From positions 1-64,000 of the forward strand of contig NZ_REFC01000011.1 of NCBI RefSeq assembly GCF_003688405.1: a stretch of 64,000 nt of DNA, in the 5' to 3' direction. Positions within the stretch are counted from its first letter, which is position 1. Every line of letters starts with the position of its first letter. Positions 1-8,973 of this stretch are shown here, one piece after another. A program made the position numbers and the translations under genes. The notes beneath the pieces were generated by a model that was given only the letters and a program-made list of their open reading frames with translations, was not told where the DNA came from and made no database searches. Source of the DNA: Ulvibacter antarcticus (GTDB lineage Bacteria; Bacteroidota; Bacteroidia; Flavobacteriales; Flavobacteriaceae).

Positions 1-1586
1 AAATCAGGAGCCGTTAAGGCCAGATCTCCAGCAGTAATAGCATCTGCCTCTTGCTCGTAATAATAAATATCATATAAAAGTGGATCCAAACCATCTAAAA
101 CCTCCGTGGCAACAGAGCTTAGATCGAAAAATTCTAGACCATCACCAGGATTGTCGTAATCACACGCACGTAAAGGTGCGGCAGGTGCAATAATATCTGG
201 CGCACTCCGAACTTCTAAGGTTAAGATGACAGTTTCAAAGCAGCTACTTTCCGTACTTATAACTCTTCCGAAGACAACATCATTAAAAGGATCGTCATTA
301 GTGTATGGATCCGATAATTCGTTGAGACCATTCTGAGCATCAGACAAAGTAGGATGATAGGTCACAATTAAGGTAGGATCACTTAGAGTGATATCATCGT
401 CGGCATCGTGTAAGTTAAAAGGAGCAAATCCATCAGCATTACTATCGCAAACAAGTAAGCTTGCAGGCGATGTATTGAATACGATAGGTTGGTCAAATTC
501 TATATAAACTTCACCTTCGGTTTCACAAGATCCTCCAAAATTAACAACGAGTTGATAATTCCCAGTAACGAAAACATCTAAATTGGGACCAGTCTCGGGA
601 GGTGTAAAGGCAGTAAAAACACCAGAGCCAATAGGGTCTTCAAAAAACCATTCGTAATCTGTGCCGGGAGGTGCGGTAATATCTGGATTTATGGTATAAG
701 CTTCTCCTTCACATCTGGCATTTCCTGTAGCAACTGTGAGGTCAACACCGAGGTCGACATCACCAATATCAAAGGACCCTGCCTCTAAAAAAACCGCTAC
801 ATCATACAAGGCATCTTGTTGATCGGCAACTACTAATTTTATCGTATAACTAGTTCCGGCACTTACCGGACCAGTAGCTTCCAAGGAAACTATTTGTCCA
901 TTATAATCGATTGCCGCAGTTGCTGCAGGATTGAAAGGATCGAAATTATATTTATCAAAATAGACTTCATTCTGGGCTGAACACTGACCAGGAACATCCG
1001 GATGGATATTGGTCACTTGAATAGGAATTGTGGTTCCAGGAAGTACTGCTAGATTTTGAACTAAACCGGTAACATTATTTGTAAGAATAAATGCAAATGA
1101 ATCTGAAAAAGTACATTCAAAATTTTGATTGTATTCTTCCGAAGCTAACAAAAAATTAAAGTTTAAAATATCTGTTTGTGGAACAAAATCGAATTGTATC
1201 CAACTACAATTGATAAGTGTAGTTGATGATATTCCGAGTATAGCAGCCAAATCGGGATCGCCATTGGCAGGATCTGCCCAAGCTGAACCAGCACCATCGT
1301 TATTTAGATCGAAATTAGGTCCCGGAACATTTGAAACATAACCGGAAGTTAGTACAATGCCGCTTTCGTATGGAAAATCTGAACCATTACGGTCAAATGC
1401 TCCAATGCCATTTCCATCACCAAAATCAGTACCTGTAAGCTGTAAGTAATTAGAAGATTCTGCGCAAGTACTGTTTATCAATACATCTTCAATTAACTGT
1501 TGTGTAGTCAATGACTCATCTACAGTTATTTGCGAATAACCGTCAAAAGCCAAAATTGAAAATAACACAAGTAATAATTTCCTCAT
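1..1586 (-). CDS. Choice-of-anchor L domain secreted protein, C-terminus beyond the window (partial)
   Basis: An open frame runs from an ATG at 1586 down to the left edge with no stop, giving about 528 residues. The start MRKLLLVLFSILAFDGYSQ is a Sec signal peptide. About residues 30-270 carry the choice-of-anchor L pattern: GIVLTSG, then an Asn/Asp-rich stretch, DFVP, a LASEEYNQ-like motif and a FSDSFAFILT-like segment. Immunoglobulin/PKD-like beta repeats follow. In Bacteroidota such proteins usually end in a gliding-motility-type T9SS sorting domain, which would lie outside the window, so surface display or secretion is inferred. A -7 promoter box lies 20 bases upstream. It is divergent from the Nfu gene. 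The family is fairly sure; the substrate or ligand is unknown. Confidence 0.8.
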   Translation of the reverse strand, partial: MRKLLLVLFSILAFDGYSQITVDESLTTQQLIEDVLINSTCAESSNYLQLTGTDFGDGNGIGAFDRNGSDFPYESGIVLTSGYVSNVPGPNFDLNNDGAGSAWADPANGDPDLAAILGISSTTLINCSWIQFDFVPQTDILNFNFLLASEEYNQNFECTFSDSFAFILTNNVTGLVQNLAVLPGTTIPIQVTNIHPDVPGQCSAQNEVYFDKYNFDPFNPAATAAIDYNGQIVSLEATGPVSAGTSYTIKLVVADQQDALYDVAVFLEAGSFDIGDVDLGVDLTVATGNARCEGEAYTINPDITAPPGTDYEWFFEDPIGSGVFTAFTPPETGPNLDVFVTGNYQLVVNFGGSCETEGEVYIEFDQPIVFNTSPASLLVCDSNADGFAPFNLHDADDDITLSDPTLIVTYHPTLSDAQNGLNELSDPYTNDDPFNDVVFGRVISTESSCFETVILTLEVRSAPDIIAPAAPLRACDYDNPGDGLEFFDLSSVATEVLDGLDPLLYDIYYYEQEADAITAGDLALTAPD

Positions 1587-1605
1587 AAATTCTTCCTTAT
1601 AGCGC

Positions 1606-1613
1606 CAAATATA
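1606..1613 (-). promoter_or_regulatory. Predicted -7 box for the choice-of-anchor L gene
   Basis: The minus strand reads TATATTTG, a full match to the Bacteroidota TAnnTTTG box, about 20 bases before the ATG at 1586. No good TTG is seen at the usual -33 distance, so the call rests on the -7 box and its position. Confidence 0.4.
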
Positions 1614-1645
1614 TTGAATACATTGATTTGAATTTCATATTTTTG
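1614..1645 (+). promoter_or_regulatory. Predicted promoter of the Nfu gene
   Basis: TTG at 1614-1616, a 21-base spacer, then TATTTTTG at 1638-1645 fit the Bacteroidota -33/-7 consensus. Transcription would begin about ten bases before the ATG at 1662, so the leader is very short. The -33 element directly abuts the divergent -7 box at 1606-1613. Confidence 0.5.
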
Positions 1646-1661
1646 TAGAAAATACAACTAA

Positions 1662-2576
1662 ATGCCTCACTTTAACATTACTATACAACCTACATCCAAC
1701 GAAAATATTGTAAAGTTCGTTGCCAATTCGTTTTTAACTCAGGCAAGTAGCTATGAATTTAAAAATATCGATGACGCAAAACCGAGTCCGTTAGCACAGG
1801 AATTATTCTACTTACCCTTTGTAAAGACCGTATATATTTCACAAAATTTTGTTGCCATCGAAAAATACGATATTGTCGCATGGAAAGACGTTGAGCAAGA
1901 AGTCGCAGATTCAATTACTGAATTTCTAAACAGTGGAAAGTTGGTAATAGAAACTACAGAAGTAACTAAAAAAGTTCCTGTAACGGTTTATGCCGAAAGT
2001 ACTCCAAATCCTATAGTAATGAAGTTCGTTGCGAACAAACCTTTAGTGGATGGCACTTTCGAATTTAAAAACATCGACGATGCTGAGTATGCTCCATTGG
2101 CGACTGCATTGTTTTCGTTTCCATTTGTCAAAGAAGTTTTTATTAGCGCAAATTACGTTTCAATCATGAAATATAATGTTGCCGAATGGCAGGAAATCTC
2201 GATAGAGCTTCGTGAATTTATTCGAACCTACATTGAAGATGGCAAAACCATTCTGAATGACGAAATGCTTCAGAAGAAACAAGAGACCGAAGCTACGGTT
2301 ACTTCCGAAGAGCATAAAAAACCAATAGAATATTCAGATATCGACAAAGAGATCATGTCGATACTCGATGAATATGTGAAGCCTGCAGTAGCGAGTGATG
2401 GGGGTCATATCGCTTTTGAGTCGTTCGATACTGAAACCAAAACCGTTCGTGTAATTTTACAAGGAGCGTGTAGTGGATGTCCGTCTTCTACGATTACGCT
2501 CAAAAATGGTATTGAAACCATGCTAAAAGACATGCTAAATGGTCGGGTTCAGAATGTTGAGGCTATTAATGGATAA
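1662..2576 (+). CDS. Nfu-type iron-sulfur scaffold protein with duplicated N-terminal domain
   Basis: The 304-residue protein has two copies of the Nfu N-terminal domain (about residues 3-95 and 107-198), both containing a FEFKNIDDA-type motif, followed by a linker and a C-terminal NifU domain (about 222-304). The NifU domain holds the cluster-binding motif C270-SG-C273. Nfu proteins hold a [4Fe-4S] cluster between two C-terminal domains and pass it to client enzymes in the cytoplasm. The usual bacterial or organellar Nfu has a single N-terminal domain. The gene has its own promoter and stands alone. Family assignment is confident; client proteins cannot be told from the sequence. Confidence 0.9.
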   Translation: MPHFNITIQPTSNENIVKFVANSFLTQASSYEFKNIDDAKPSPLAQELFYLPFVKTVYISQNFVAIEKYDIVAWKDVEQEVADSITEFLNSGKLVIETTEVTKKVPVTVYAESTPNPIVMKFVANKPLVDGTFEFKNIDDAEYAPLATALFSFPFVKEVFISANYVSIMKYNVAEWQEISIELREFIRTYIEDGKTILNDEMLQKKQETEATVTSEEHKKPIEYSDIDKEIMSILDEYVKPAVASDGGHIAFESFDTETKTVRVILQGACSGCPSSTITLKNGIETMLKDMLNGRVQNVEAING

Positions 2577-2582
2577 GGAATT

Positions 2583-2663
2583 CAGTGGTCAGTGGTCAAT
2601 AGGCAGTCGTTCAAAATAAAATAATAGCTTTAAACTGTGACTGAAGACTGCGACTGCGATTGT
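2583..2663. repeat. Short imperfect CAGT-type repeats in inverted arms
   Basis: Four near-heptamers (CAGTGGT, CAGTGGT, CAATAGG, CAGTCGT) lie at 2583-2610. About 23 bases later, five ACTG-type units (ACTGTG, ACTGAAG, ACTGCG, ACTGCG, ATTGT) lie at 2634-2663, roughly the same motif on the other strand. The stretch is non-coding and lies between nfu and the dodecin gene. It could be a degenerate dispersed intergenic repeat; function unknown. Confidence 0.45.
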
Positions 2664-2745
2664 AAACGTGGTTTTAACGATATTTTAGAATTACTTTATT
2701 TTGAAAATCGTAACTTGTTGTTTCATTCTAAACAAATAACAAATT

Positions 2746-2946
2746 ATGGCAGTAATTAAAGTAATTGAAGTAATGGCGAATTCTAACACTAGTTGGGAAG
2801 ACGCAACCAGAAAAGCAGTAAAGCACGCGGCAAAAAGCGTAAAAAACATCAAATCTGTTTATGTAAACGAGCAAAATGCAGTGGTAAATGGTGACGACAT
2901 TGTGGAGTTCCGTGTGAACGTTAAAATTAGTTTCGAAGTAAACTAA
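2746..2946 (+). CDS. Dodecin family flavin-binding protein
   Basis: This 66-residue protein matches dodecins in length and pattern: it begins MAVIKVIEVMANS, continues with SWEDATRKAV and ends with a beta strand, VEFRVNVKISFEV. Dodecins form hollow dodecamers that bind flavins or their breakdown products, storing or sequestering them in the cytoplasm. It is a single gene followed closely by a strong terminator. The ATG is the only sensible start. Confidence 0.9.
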   Translation: MAVIKVIEVMANSNTSWEDATRKAVKHAAKSVKNIKSVYVNEQNAVVNGDDIVEFRVNVKISFEVN

Positions 2947-2970
2947 TTCGATTTATACTTTATATATTGA

Positions 2971-3007
2971 TACGCTTTTGAATGTTCAAAGGCGTATTTT
3001 TGTTTTT
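2971..3007 (+). terminator. Rho-independent terminator after the dodecin gene
   Basis: A 12-base-pair stem (TACGCTTTTGAA with TTCAAAGGCGTA, one G-T pair) with a two-base loop is followed by a T-rich tract. It ends only nine bases before the next start codon. Confidence 0.85.
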
Positions 3008-3015
3008 CAACTTAT

Positions 3016-5130
3016 ATGTTTATGCGCCATTTATTGTATTCAGTTTTACTTATTACACTTGTTTTATCCTGTAATTCGTCGAAAAAGGAAATTCCGGAAA
3101 CTCATATGTACACCAACGATTTAATTAACGAAACCAGTCCGTACCTTTTACAACACGCACACAACCCTGTTGATTGGATGGCCTGGAATGACACAACTTT
3201 GCAAAAAGCCAAGGATGAGCAAAAATTGATGGTCATAAGTATTGGTTACGCCGCTTGTCATTGGTGTCATGTAATGGAGCGTGAAAGCTTTGAAGATTCG
3301 ACAGTCGCCGCAGTGATGAACGCAAATTTCATTTCGGTAAAAGTTGATCGAGAAGAAAGGCCTGATGTGGATCAAATTTATATTAACGCGGTAACATTAA
3401 TGACCGGAAGCGCGGGTTGGCCATTAAATGTAATTACGTTGCCAGACGGACGTCCAGTTTGGGGCGGAACTTATTTTCCGAAAGATCAATGGAAGGATGC
3501 GCTTGCCAAAATGCAGGATATTTATACGAACGATCCACAAAAATTGATTGATTATGCCACGCGATTAGAAGAAGGCATAAAGAGTATGGACCTTATTAAA
3601 TTGAACACTGAAGACATTGATTTTTCGAAATACTCTACAGATGAAATGGTTCAAAAATGGTCTCAAAGTTTCGACAAAACATATGGAGGATATAATCGAG
3701 CACCAAAGTTTATGATGCCGAATAATTATGAATTTCTTCTGCGTTATGCGGTTGAAAAAAAGGACGATGCTCTTTTAAAACAGGTGGTATTAACGCTAGA
3801 TAATATGGCTTATGGCGGGGTATACGATCATATAGGAGGTGGTTTTTCGAGATATAGTACAGATGTGAAATGGCATGTGCCTCATTTTGAAAAAATGCTT
3901 TACGATAATGCTCAACTCGTGAGTTTGTACAGCAATGCATATTTGGTCACTAAGGACGAACATTATAAAGAAATTGTTTCTGAAACTCTCGATTTTATAG
4001 CGCGTGAAATGACAAATAATGAAGGTGCGTTTTATTCCTCATTAGACGCAGACAGTGAAAATGCAGCTGGTGAATTGGAGGAAGGTTCGTATTATGTTTA
4101 CACCAAGGAAGAACTTCAGAAAGAGTTGGGATCTGATTTCGACTTGTTCGAGTCTTATTACAATGTGAATAGCTTCGGAAAATGGGAACATGGCAACTAC
4201 ATTTTAATTAGAAACAAAACGGATAAAGAAATTCTTGAAAAATTCTCACTTACTTCTGAAGTCCTTCAGAAAAAAAAGAAAGAATGGAATGAAAAATTAT
4301 ATGCTTACAGAAATTTACGCCCTAAACCCCGACTGGACGACAAAACCCTCACGTCCTGGAATGGACTTATGATAAAGGGGTATGTGGACGCATACAAAAC
4401 ATTTGGGGAAGACAACTATCTTAAGGCCGCACTAAAAAACGCCAATTTCATTTCAGAAAAACAGCTCAAAAAAGACGGCTCATTATATCATAGTTATAAG
4501 GATGGAAAAAGTACGATAAACGGATATCTAGAAGATTATGCTGCAGTGATTCAGGGGTATATTTCGTTGTACGAAGTAACACTGGATAAGCAATGGATAG
4601 AAAAAGCAAAACAACTTGCCGATTACAGTTTTGAATATTTCTTCGACGAAGAAAAACATATGTTTTATTTTACTTCGAAAGAAGATGCAGCATTGGTTTC
4701 ACGAAATTTTGAATTTAGAGATAATGTGATTCCGGCTTCGAATTCGATAATGGCTAAAAACTTATTTGTGCTCTCGCATCATTTTGACGAACAAAAATTT
4801 GCAAAAACCGCAAAACAAATGTTGGTCAATGTAGAGCCTGAAATAGAACAATATCCCGCTGGTTTTTCAAATTGGCTTGATCTCTTGGCTAATTATCAGA
4901 ACAAGTATTATGAGGTGGTAATTGTAGGAGCCGATGCTATGGAAAAAACAAAAGAAATAAATAAAAATTATATACCTAACAAACTTATCGCCGGAACTAT
5001 CCAGCCAGAAAAAGGTGCACTTTTCGAAGGTAGATATGTTGCAGACGAAACGTTTATTTATGTTTGTGTGAATAATGCGTGTCGATTACCAGTTACTAAA
5101 ACCGAGAAGGCACTTGAATTTATTAATTAA
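3016..5130 (+). CDS. Thioredoxin-like DUF255 (YyaL/SPATA20 family) lipoprotein
   Basis: The 704-residue protein belongs to the YyaL/SPATA20 group: an N-terminal thioredoxin-like DUF255 domain (about 33-195) with C81-HW-C84, preceded by the family-typical start [17 protein letters not shown], then an (alpha/alpha)-barrel region resembling N-acylglucosamine 2-epimerases (about 215-640). Most family members look cytoplasmic, but this one begins with a lipoprotein signal ending LVLSC (Cys19), implying export and lipid attachment. A second in-frame ATG lies two codons in. The true reaction of the family is not established. Downstream is an unrelated secreted protein. Family confident, localisation inferred. 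Confidence 0.85.
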   Translation: MFMRHLLYSVLLITLVLSCNSSKKEIPETHMYTNDLINETSPYLLQHAHNPVDWMAWNDTTLQKAKDEQKLMVISIGYAACHWCHVMERESFEDSTVAAVMNANFISVKVDREERPDVDQIYINAVTLMTGSAGWPLNVITLPDGRPVWGGTYFPKDQWKDALAKMQDIYTNDPQKLIDYATRLEEGIKSMDLIKLNTEDIDFSKYSTDEMVQKWSQSFDKTYGGYNRAPKFMMPNNYEFLLRYAVEKKDDALLKQVVLTLDNMAYGGVYDHIGGGFSRYSTDVKWHVPHFEKMLYDNAQLVSLYSNAYLVTKDEHYKEIVSETLDFIAREMTNNEGAFYSSLDADSENAAGELEEGSYYVYTKEELQKELGSDFDLFESYYNVNSFGKWEHGNYILIRNKTDKEILEKFSLTSEVLQKKKKEWNEKLYAYRNLRPKPRLDDKTLTSWNGLMIKGYVDAYKTFGEDNYLKAALKNANFISEKQLKKDGSLYHSYKDGKSTINGYLEDYAAVIQGYISLYEVTLDKQWIEKAKQLADYSFEYFFDEEKHMFYFTSKEDAALVSRNFEFRDNVIPASNSIMAKNLFVLSHHFDEQKFAKTAKQMLVNVEPEIEQYPAGFSNWLDLLANYQNKYYEVVIVGADAMEKTKEINKNYIPNKLIAGTIQPEKGALFEGRYVADETFIYVCVNNACRLPVTKTEKALEFIN

Positions 5131-5265
5131 TAATTTGGGCATGAACAGTATAAGTCCAACTTAAATATTTGTACCTTTATTAGCTTAAAAAATGAAAAAT
5201 CTGATCAATTTACAGTTTAATGGTATAAAATTTGAGATATTACAAATTGAAAATCAAAAAAAATC

Positions 5266-5970
5266 ATGAAAAATTTAACATTAACCTTAGTATTTGCCGT
5301 CATTTCACTCACGGCATGGTCTCAAGCGAATAACGCAGCCTACAGTCTTACTTCTCGAGTAATTGAAATTCAGCAGTCAGACGTTGCTTTTGGTCTAACC
5401 CAAGCACAGTTTGAGAGCACTGCTGGCTCACCTTATTCTAATGTCGATTTCCTTCAAGGAAATATTTATAAAGACAAAAAATTAGCGCAGACTGGTGTTT
5501 TAATGAGATACAATATGTTCTCTGACGAAATAGAAATTAAAAATTCGTCAACTGACAAGACCTATGGTGCTTTAATTCAGGATGCCAGTGTATTTGTGAA
5601 AATATTTAATGACATCTACGTTTTTGCTCCTTTTCAAGGTTCTAATGCAAATGGACACTACTTCAAAGTTGTGACTGAAGGAACGAATTTCGACCTTTAT
5701 AAAAAGGAAGAAGTTACCTATCAACCACCTTACGCTCCAAAAACTACCTATGAAAGAGAAAAACCAGCGGAATGGGTTAAGAATGAAACTTACTTCCTCG
5801 TTTCAAAAAGTGGAGATTATTATGAATTGCCTAATAGCAAATCTAAAATCTTAAAAGTGATGAAGAACAAGGAAAAAGATGTAAAAGATTACATCAAGAA
5901 AAATAAATTGGACCTTGATAAAGAAAAGGATCTTGAAAAATTGGTGGATTACTATAATTCAATATTATAA
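5266..5970 (+). CDS. Secreted protein of unknown function
   Basis: I do not recognise this 234-residue protein. It begins with a clear Sec signal peptide (MKNLTLTLVFAVISLTAWSQ, cleavage near residue 20). The middle is predicted beta-rich and aromatic, containing LQGNIYKDKKL and MRYNMFSDEIEIK. The last 50 residues are lysine-rich and helical (KNKEKDVKDYIKKNKLDLDK), a pattern that occurs in small Bacteroidota periplasmic proteins. No sorting domain or lipobox is present. It stands alone between two transcription units and is followed by a terminator-like hairpin. Confidence 0.75.
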   Translation: MKNLTLTLVFAVISLTAWSQANNAAYSLTSRVIEIQQSDVAFGLTQAQFESTAGSPYSNVDFLQGNIYKDKKLAQTGVLMRYNMFSDEIEIKNSSTDKTYGALIQDASVFVKIFNDIYVFAPFQGSNANGHYFKVVTEGTNFDLYKKEEVTYQPPYAPKTTYEREKPAEWVKNETYFLVSKSGDYYELPNSKSKILKVMKNKEKDVKDYIKKNKLDLDKEKDLEKLVDYYNSIL

Positions 5971-5989
5971 ATAATTTACTACTACTAAG

Positions 5990-6032
5990 CGCTATGTGGG
6001 TTTGACAGCTTCGAACGCACATAGCGATTTTT
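5990..6032 (+). terminator. Terminator after the unknown secreted protein
   Basis: A 9-base-pair stem, CGCTATGTG with CACATAGCG, encloses a 19-base loop and is followed by ATTTTTAT. It begins about 20 bases after the stop codon at 5970. Confidence 0.65.
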
Positions 6033-6103
6033 ATATACAAACGTGAAATACTCACATCTATACTTTGCACTACTTTCTTAGTGCCAATTCTCTCTTTCTG
6101 AAG

Positions 6104-6111
6104 TACCTTTG
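6104..6111 (+). promoter_or_regulatory. Predicted -7 box of the mscS gene
   Basis: TACCTTTG followed by CAC is a full match to the Bacteroidota TAnnTTTG -7 element, about 65 bases before the start codon at 6176. I see no convincing TTG at the -33 distance. Confidence 0.45.
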
Positions 6112-6175
6112 CACAAAAATTAATGAACCTGCTTTATATTAATCCAAAGTTGGTTCAAAAATCAATTACATTTTA

Positions 6176-7024
6176 ATGGACAAAATCAAAAACTTCGACA
6201 CCTATCTTGAAGAATACGGACAAAGAATAATCGACTTTTTACCATCATTAATTGGAGCTTTATTGCTTTTTATTGTTGGTATATGGATCATTCGAATCAT
6301 TAATGGATTAGTCCGAAAATTATTTATAAAAAAGGACTACGATCCTACTTTAGAGAACTTTATCGCCAGTCTTATTAATTGGGGATTAAAAATTATACTC
6401 TTTGTATTAGTTGTATCCCAATTAGGTGTTGAATCGGCATCTTTGGTCGCAATTATTGGAGCAGCTGGTTTGGCTATAGGTCTTGCGTTACAAGGATCGT
6501 TGGCGAATTTCGCCGGGGGTGTATTAATTCTATTGCTTAAACCCTTTAAACTTGGTGACTTTATTAAAGCGCAGGGAATTGATGGTACAGTAAAAGAGAT
6601 TTCCATTTTTACTACAAAACTTACGACACCGGGAAATCAATTAGTAATCATCCCTAACGGAAAATTATCTAATGAAAACATCATTAACTATACAAGTGAA
6701 GGGATTCGAAAGGAAATGCTTGGATTTGGAATTAGCTATGACAGTGACATAAAGAAAACCAGAGATATCTTACTTGGTTTAGCAATGGAACAAGAATTAG
6801 TATTTAAAATGGAAGACAAAATGCCAATAGTAGTTGTAACAGAATTAGCCGATAGTTCGGTAAATCTGCAATTAAGATATTGGACGAAGAACGAAGATTT
6901 TTGGAATACTCGATTTTATACACTGGAAGAAGGAAAAATGAGACTTGAGGCTGCCGGAATAAGTATTCCTTTTCCTCAAAGAGATGTACATTTATACACT
7001 CAGGAAAAAGTTAACCTCCAATAA
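6176..7024 (+). CDS. mscS: MscS-family mechanosensitive channel
   Basis: The 282-residue protein is the length of the short MscS class. It has three membrane segments (about 17-42, 60-80, 88-115). The third carries the Gly/Ala-rich pore helix pattern AIIGAAGLAIGLALQGSLANFAGG. A beta domain with FKLGDFI and a cytoplasmic vestibule domain follow. Such channels open under membrane tension during osmotic downshift. The gene overlaps the 3' end of tsaB on the opposite strand by 14 bases, and its probable terminator lies inside tsaB. Confidence 0.93.
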   Translation: MDKIKNFDTYLEEYGQRIIDFLPSLIGALLLFIVGIWIIRIINGLVRKLFIKKDYDPTLENFIASLINWGLKIILFVLVVSQLGVESASLVAIIGAAGLAIGLALQGSLANFAGGVLILLLKPFKLGDFIKAQGIDGTVKEISIFTTKLTTPGNQLVIIPNGKLSNENIINYTSEGIRKEMLGFGISYDSDIKKTRDILLGLAMEQELVFKMEDKMPIVVVTELADSSVNLQLRYWTKNEDFWNTRFYTLEEGKMRLEAAGISIPFPQRDVHLYTQEKVNLQ

Positions 7025-7682
7025 AATCTTTCAGATAATATGGTTCAAAATAAGCGACATCTTCGGTGTCGTTTTTTTTGTGCTTTTTTTCAGCAATTTC
7101 CGCCATTTCTCTCGAGGAAGGCAAATTGTCCCTTAAGAATACCGCATTAGGATGCTTACAAATAGCTTCAAACTTTTCAACCCCATTTCCAATGAAGAGT
7201 ACTTTTCCTTTCTGAAGAAATACTTCAAAAGAGTCTTCTGTAAGTATTTCGGCCCTTGTTTCTCTAATTTCTTTTACTTCTGAAGTCTTTTCCGAAGAAA
7301 AAACAGCGGCATAAACTTCCATTCGGCGAGCATCGAGCATAGAGACAATATATTTTGCCTCCAACTTCGTCTGAAGCGCCAATGCCTCTAGCGTAGGAAT
7401 AGAGATAAGTGGAACATCTAAGGCATAACAAAGGCCTTTAGCGGCAGAAACACCAATACGAAGTCCTGTGTATGAGCCTGGGCCTTTACTAACTGCTATA
7501 GCGTCAATATCGGCTTTGTCGGTGTTTGATTGTTTAAGAACATCCTCGATAAAAACATGAAGTTGTTCAGCATGAGAATATTCTTTACTTGTATCTTCAC
7601 GCAACGCAATAACGCTCCCGTTTATCGAAAGCGCTACCGAGCAATTTGTTGTTGCTGTTTCAATACATAGAATGACTGCCAT
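7011..7682 (-). CDS. tsaB: tRNA threonylcarbamoyladenosine biosynthesis protein TsaB
   Basis: The 223-residue protein starts with ILCIETATTNCSVAL, an ASKHA-fold phosphate loop, and contains SKGPGSYTGLRIGVSAAKGL, diagnostic for TsaB. With TsaD and TsaE it helps transfer threonylcarbamoyl to A37 of ANN-decoding tRNAs; TsaB is the dimerising partner and lacks catalysis. It is the last gene of the efflux gene run, two bases after an adaptor gene. Its stop region overlaps mscS, and its codons about 201-208 also encode the mscS terminator hairpin and T tract on the other strand. Confidence 0.93.
   Translation of the reverse strand: MAVILCIETATTNCSVALSINGSVIALREDTSKEYSHAEQLHVFIEDVLKQSNTDKADIDAIAVSKGPGSYTGLRIGVSAAKGLCYALDVPLISIPTLEALALQTKLEAKYIVSMLDARRMEVYAAVFSSEKTSEVKEIRETRAEILTEDSFEVFLQKGKVLFIGNGVEKFEAICKHPNAVFLRDNLPSSREMAEIAEKKHKKNDTEDVAYFEPYYLKDFIGG
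7055..7079 (+). terminator. mscS terminator located inside the tsaB coding region
   Basis: On the plus strand a 7-base-pair stem (CGACATC with GGTGTCG, one T-G pair, loop TTC) is followed by eight T. It lies 31 bases past the mscS stop and within the antisense tsaB reading frame. Confidence 0.6.
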
Positions 7683-7684
7683 AA

Positions 7685-8971
7685 TTATTCCTTCTTCTTT
7701 TTATCTTTTTCCGGTTTCTTTAACTCCACCTTATCACCGCTATCGAGTAGCTTTGTTACTGTATTATACGGCCCCGTAATCACCACATCTCCCTCTTTAA
7801 GTCCGGAAGTAATTTCAATATTTGCATCATCTTGAATTCCCGTTTTCACTACTCTCAATTTCGCCTCGTCTCCATTTTTTACAAAAACACATTCAAATTT
7901 TTCAACATTTACTGAGGTATCTTCTTTTACATAACCTACTTTTTTGGTTGAGCTCGTATCAGACTTGATAACGATAGCACTTATAGGGACCCCAATTATA
8001 TTATTCTTTTTATTGGTAATAACATCTACAGTCGCTGTCATTCCAGGTCGAAAAGGAGAATAACTTTCAATTTTGCCCTCTACCAAATCTGCGTAAGAAT
8101 CAGATAAAATACGGACTTTTACTTTGAAATTAGTAACCTGATCGGCCGACAATGCAGTCTCTGCAGAATTAGCAATTTCTGTAACTCTTCCGCGAAACTC
8201 TCTTTTTAGATACGCGTCAACTTCAACTTTCGTAGAATCCCCAACTGCAACTTTCACAATATCGTTTTCATTTACATCAACTTCTACTTCCATATTATTT
8301 AGGTTGGCAACACGTACAATTTCTGTTCCAGCCATTTGAGCCGTACCTACAACTCTTTCTCCTAATTCGACCGAAAGCTTAGAAATAGTTCCGCTCATTG
8401 GTGCATATATAGAAGTTCTCGACACATTATCTCTGGATTGCTTTACATTAGCAGCGGCACTTTGAACACTGTAGTAAGCAGACTCTTTATTGGCCTCCGC
8501 ACTTTCAAACTCGTTGACAGAACGATCCCACTCAGATTTTGAAATAACACCTTTATCGAATAGTGTTCTGTTTCTATCGTAATTTAGTTTGGCGCTTTTT
8601 AAACCTGCTTCAGCTTGAGTCAACTGCGCTCTTACATTTTGTAATCCGGCTTGCGACTGACTTAACACAGCCTGAACAAGATCTGGATTGATTTTCACCA
8701 AAAGATCACCTTTCTCAACTTGTTGTCCTTCTTTTATTGGAAGTTCAATAATTTCTCCGGATACTTCTGAAGATAACTTCACCTCAATTTCGGGCTGAAT
8801 CTTTCCAGTAGCTGCAACAGTTTCAACAATATTTAGCAATTTTATTTCAGTTACCTCAACTTCTTTAAAATTCCCGCTCTTACCAAACCAACCGGCTTTC
8901 TTTCCTACCATGAGCAAAGCGACCAAAGCAATAACGGCTACTCCGAGCCAAATAAGTGTTTTTTTCTTCAT
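7685..8971 (-). CDS. Efflux periplasmic adaptor subunit (HlyD/MFP family)
   Basis: The 428-residue adaptor has one N-terminal membrane anchor (about 4-23), a biotinyl-lipoyl-like domain (IIELPIKEGQQVEKGDLL), an alpha-hairpin rich in Ala/Gln (about 95-180), a second lipoyl half (MSGTISKLSVELGERV) and beta-barrel domains. It ends in a Lys-rich tail. Adaptors of this family bridge an inner-membrane exporter to an outer-membrane TolC channel. It sits directly after the tolC-like gene and is the second adaptor of the cluster. Which pump it serves is inferred from position: the MacB-type ABC genes upstream. Confidence 0.88.
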   Translation of the reverse strand: MKKKTLIWLGVAVIALVALLMVGKKAGWFGKSGNFKEVEVTEIKLLNIVETVAATGKIQPEIEVKLSSEVSGEIIELPIKEGQQVEKGDLLVKINPDLVQAVLSQSQAGLQNVRAQLTQAEAGLKSAKLNYDRNRTLFDKGVISKSEWDRSVNEFESAEANKESAYYSVQSAAANVKQSRDNVSRTSIYAPMSGTISKLSVELGERVVGTAQMAGTEIVRVANLNNMEVEVDVNENDIVKVAVGDSTKVEVDAYLKREFRGRVTEIANSAETALSADQVTNFKVKVRILSDSYADLVEGKIESYSPFRPGMTATVDVITNKKNNIIGVPISAIVIKSDTSSTKKVGYVKEDTSVNVEKFECVFVKNGDEAKLRVVKTGIQDDANIEITSGLKEGDVVITGPYNTVTKLLDSGDKVELKKPEKDKKKKE

Positions 8972-8973
8972 AA

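Noticed and set aside
2995-3002. TATTTTTG resembling a -7 box before the DUF255 gene
   Set aside because: It forms the end of the stem and the T tract of the dodecin terminator.
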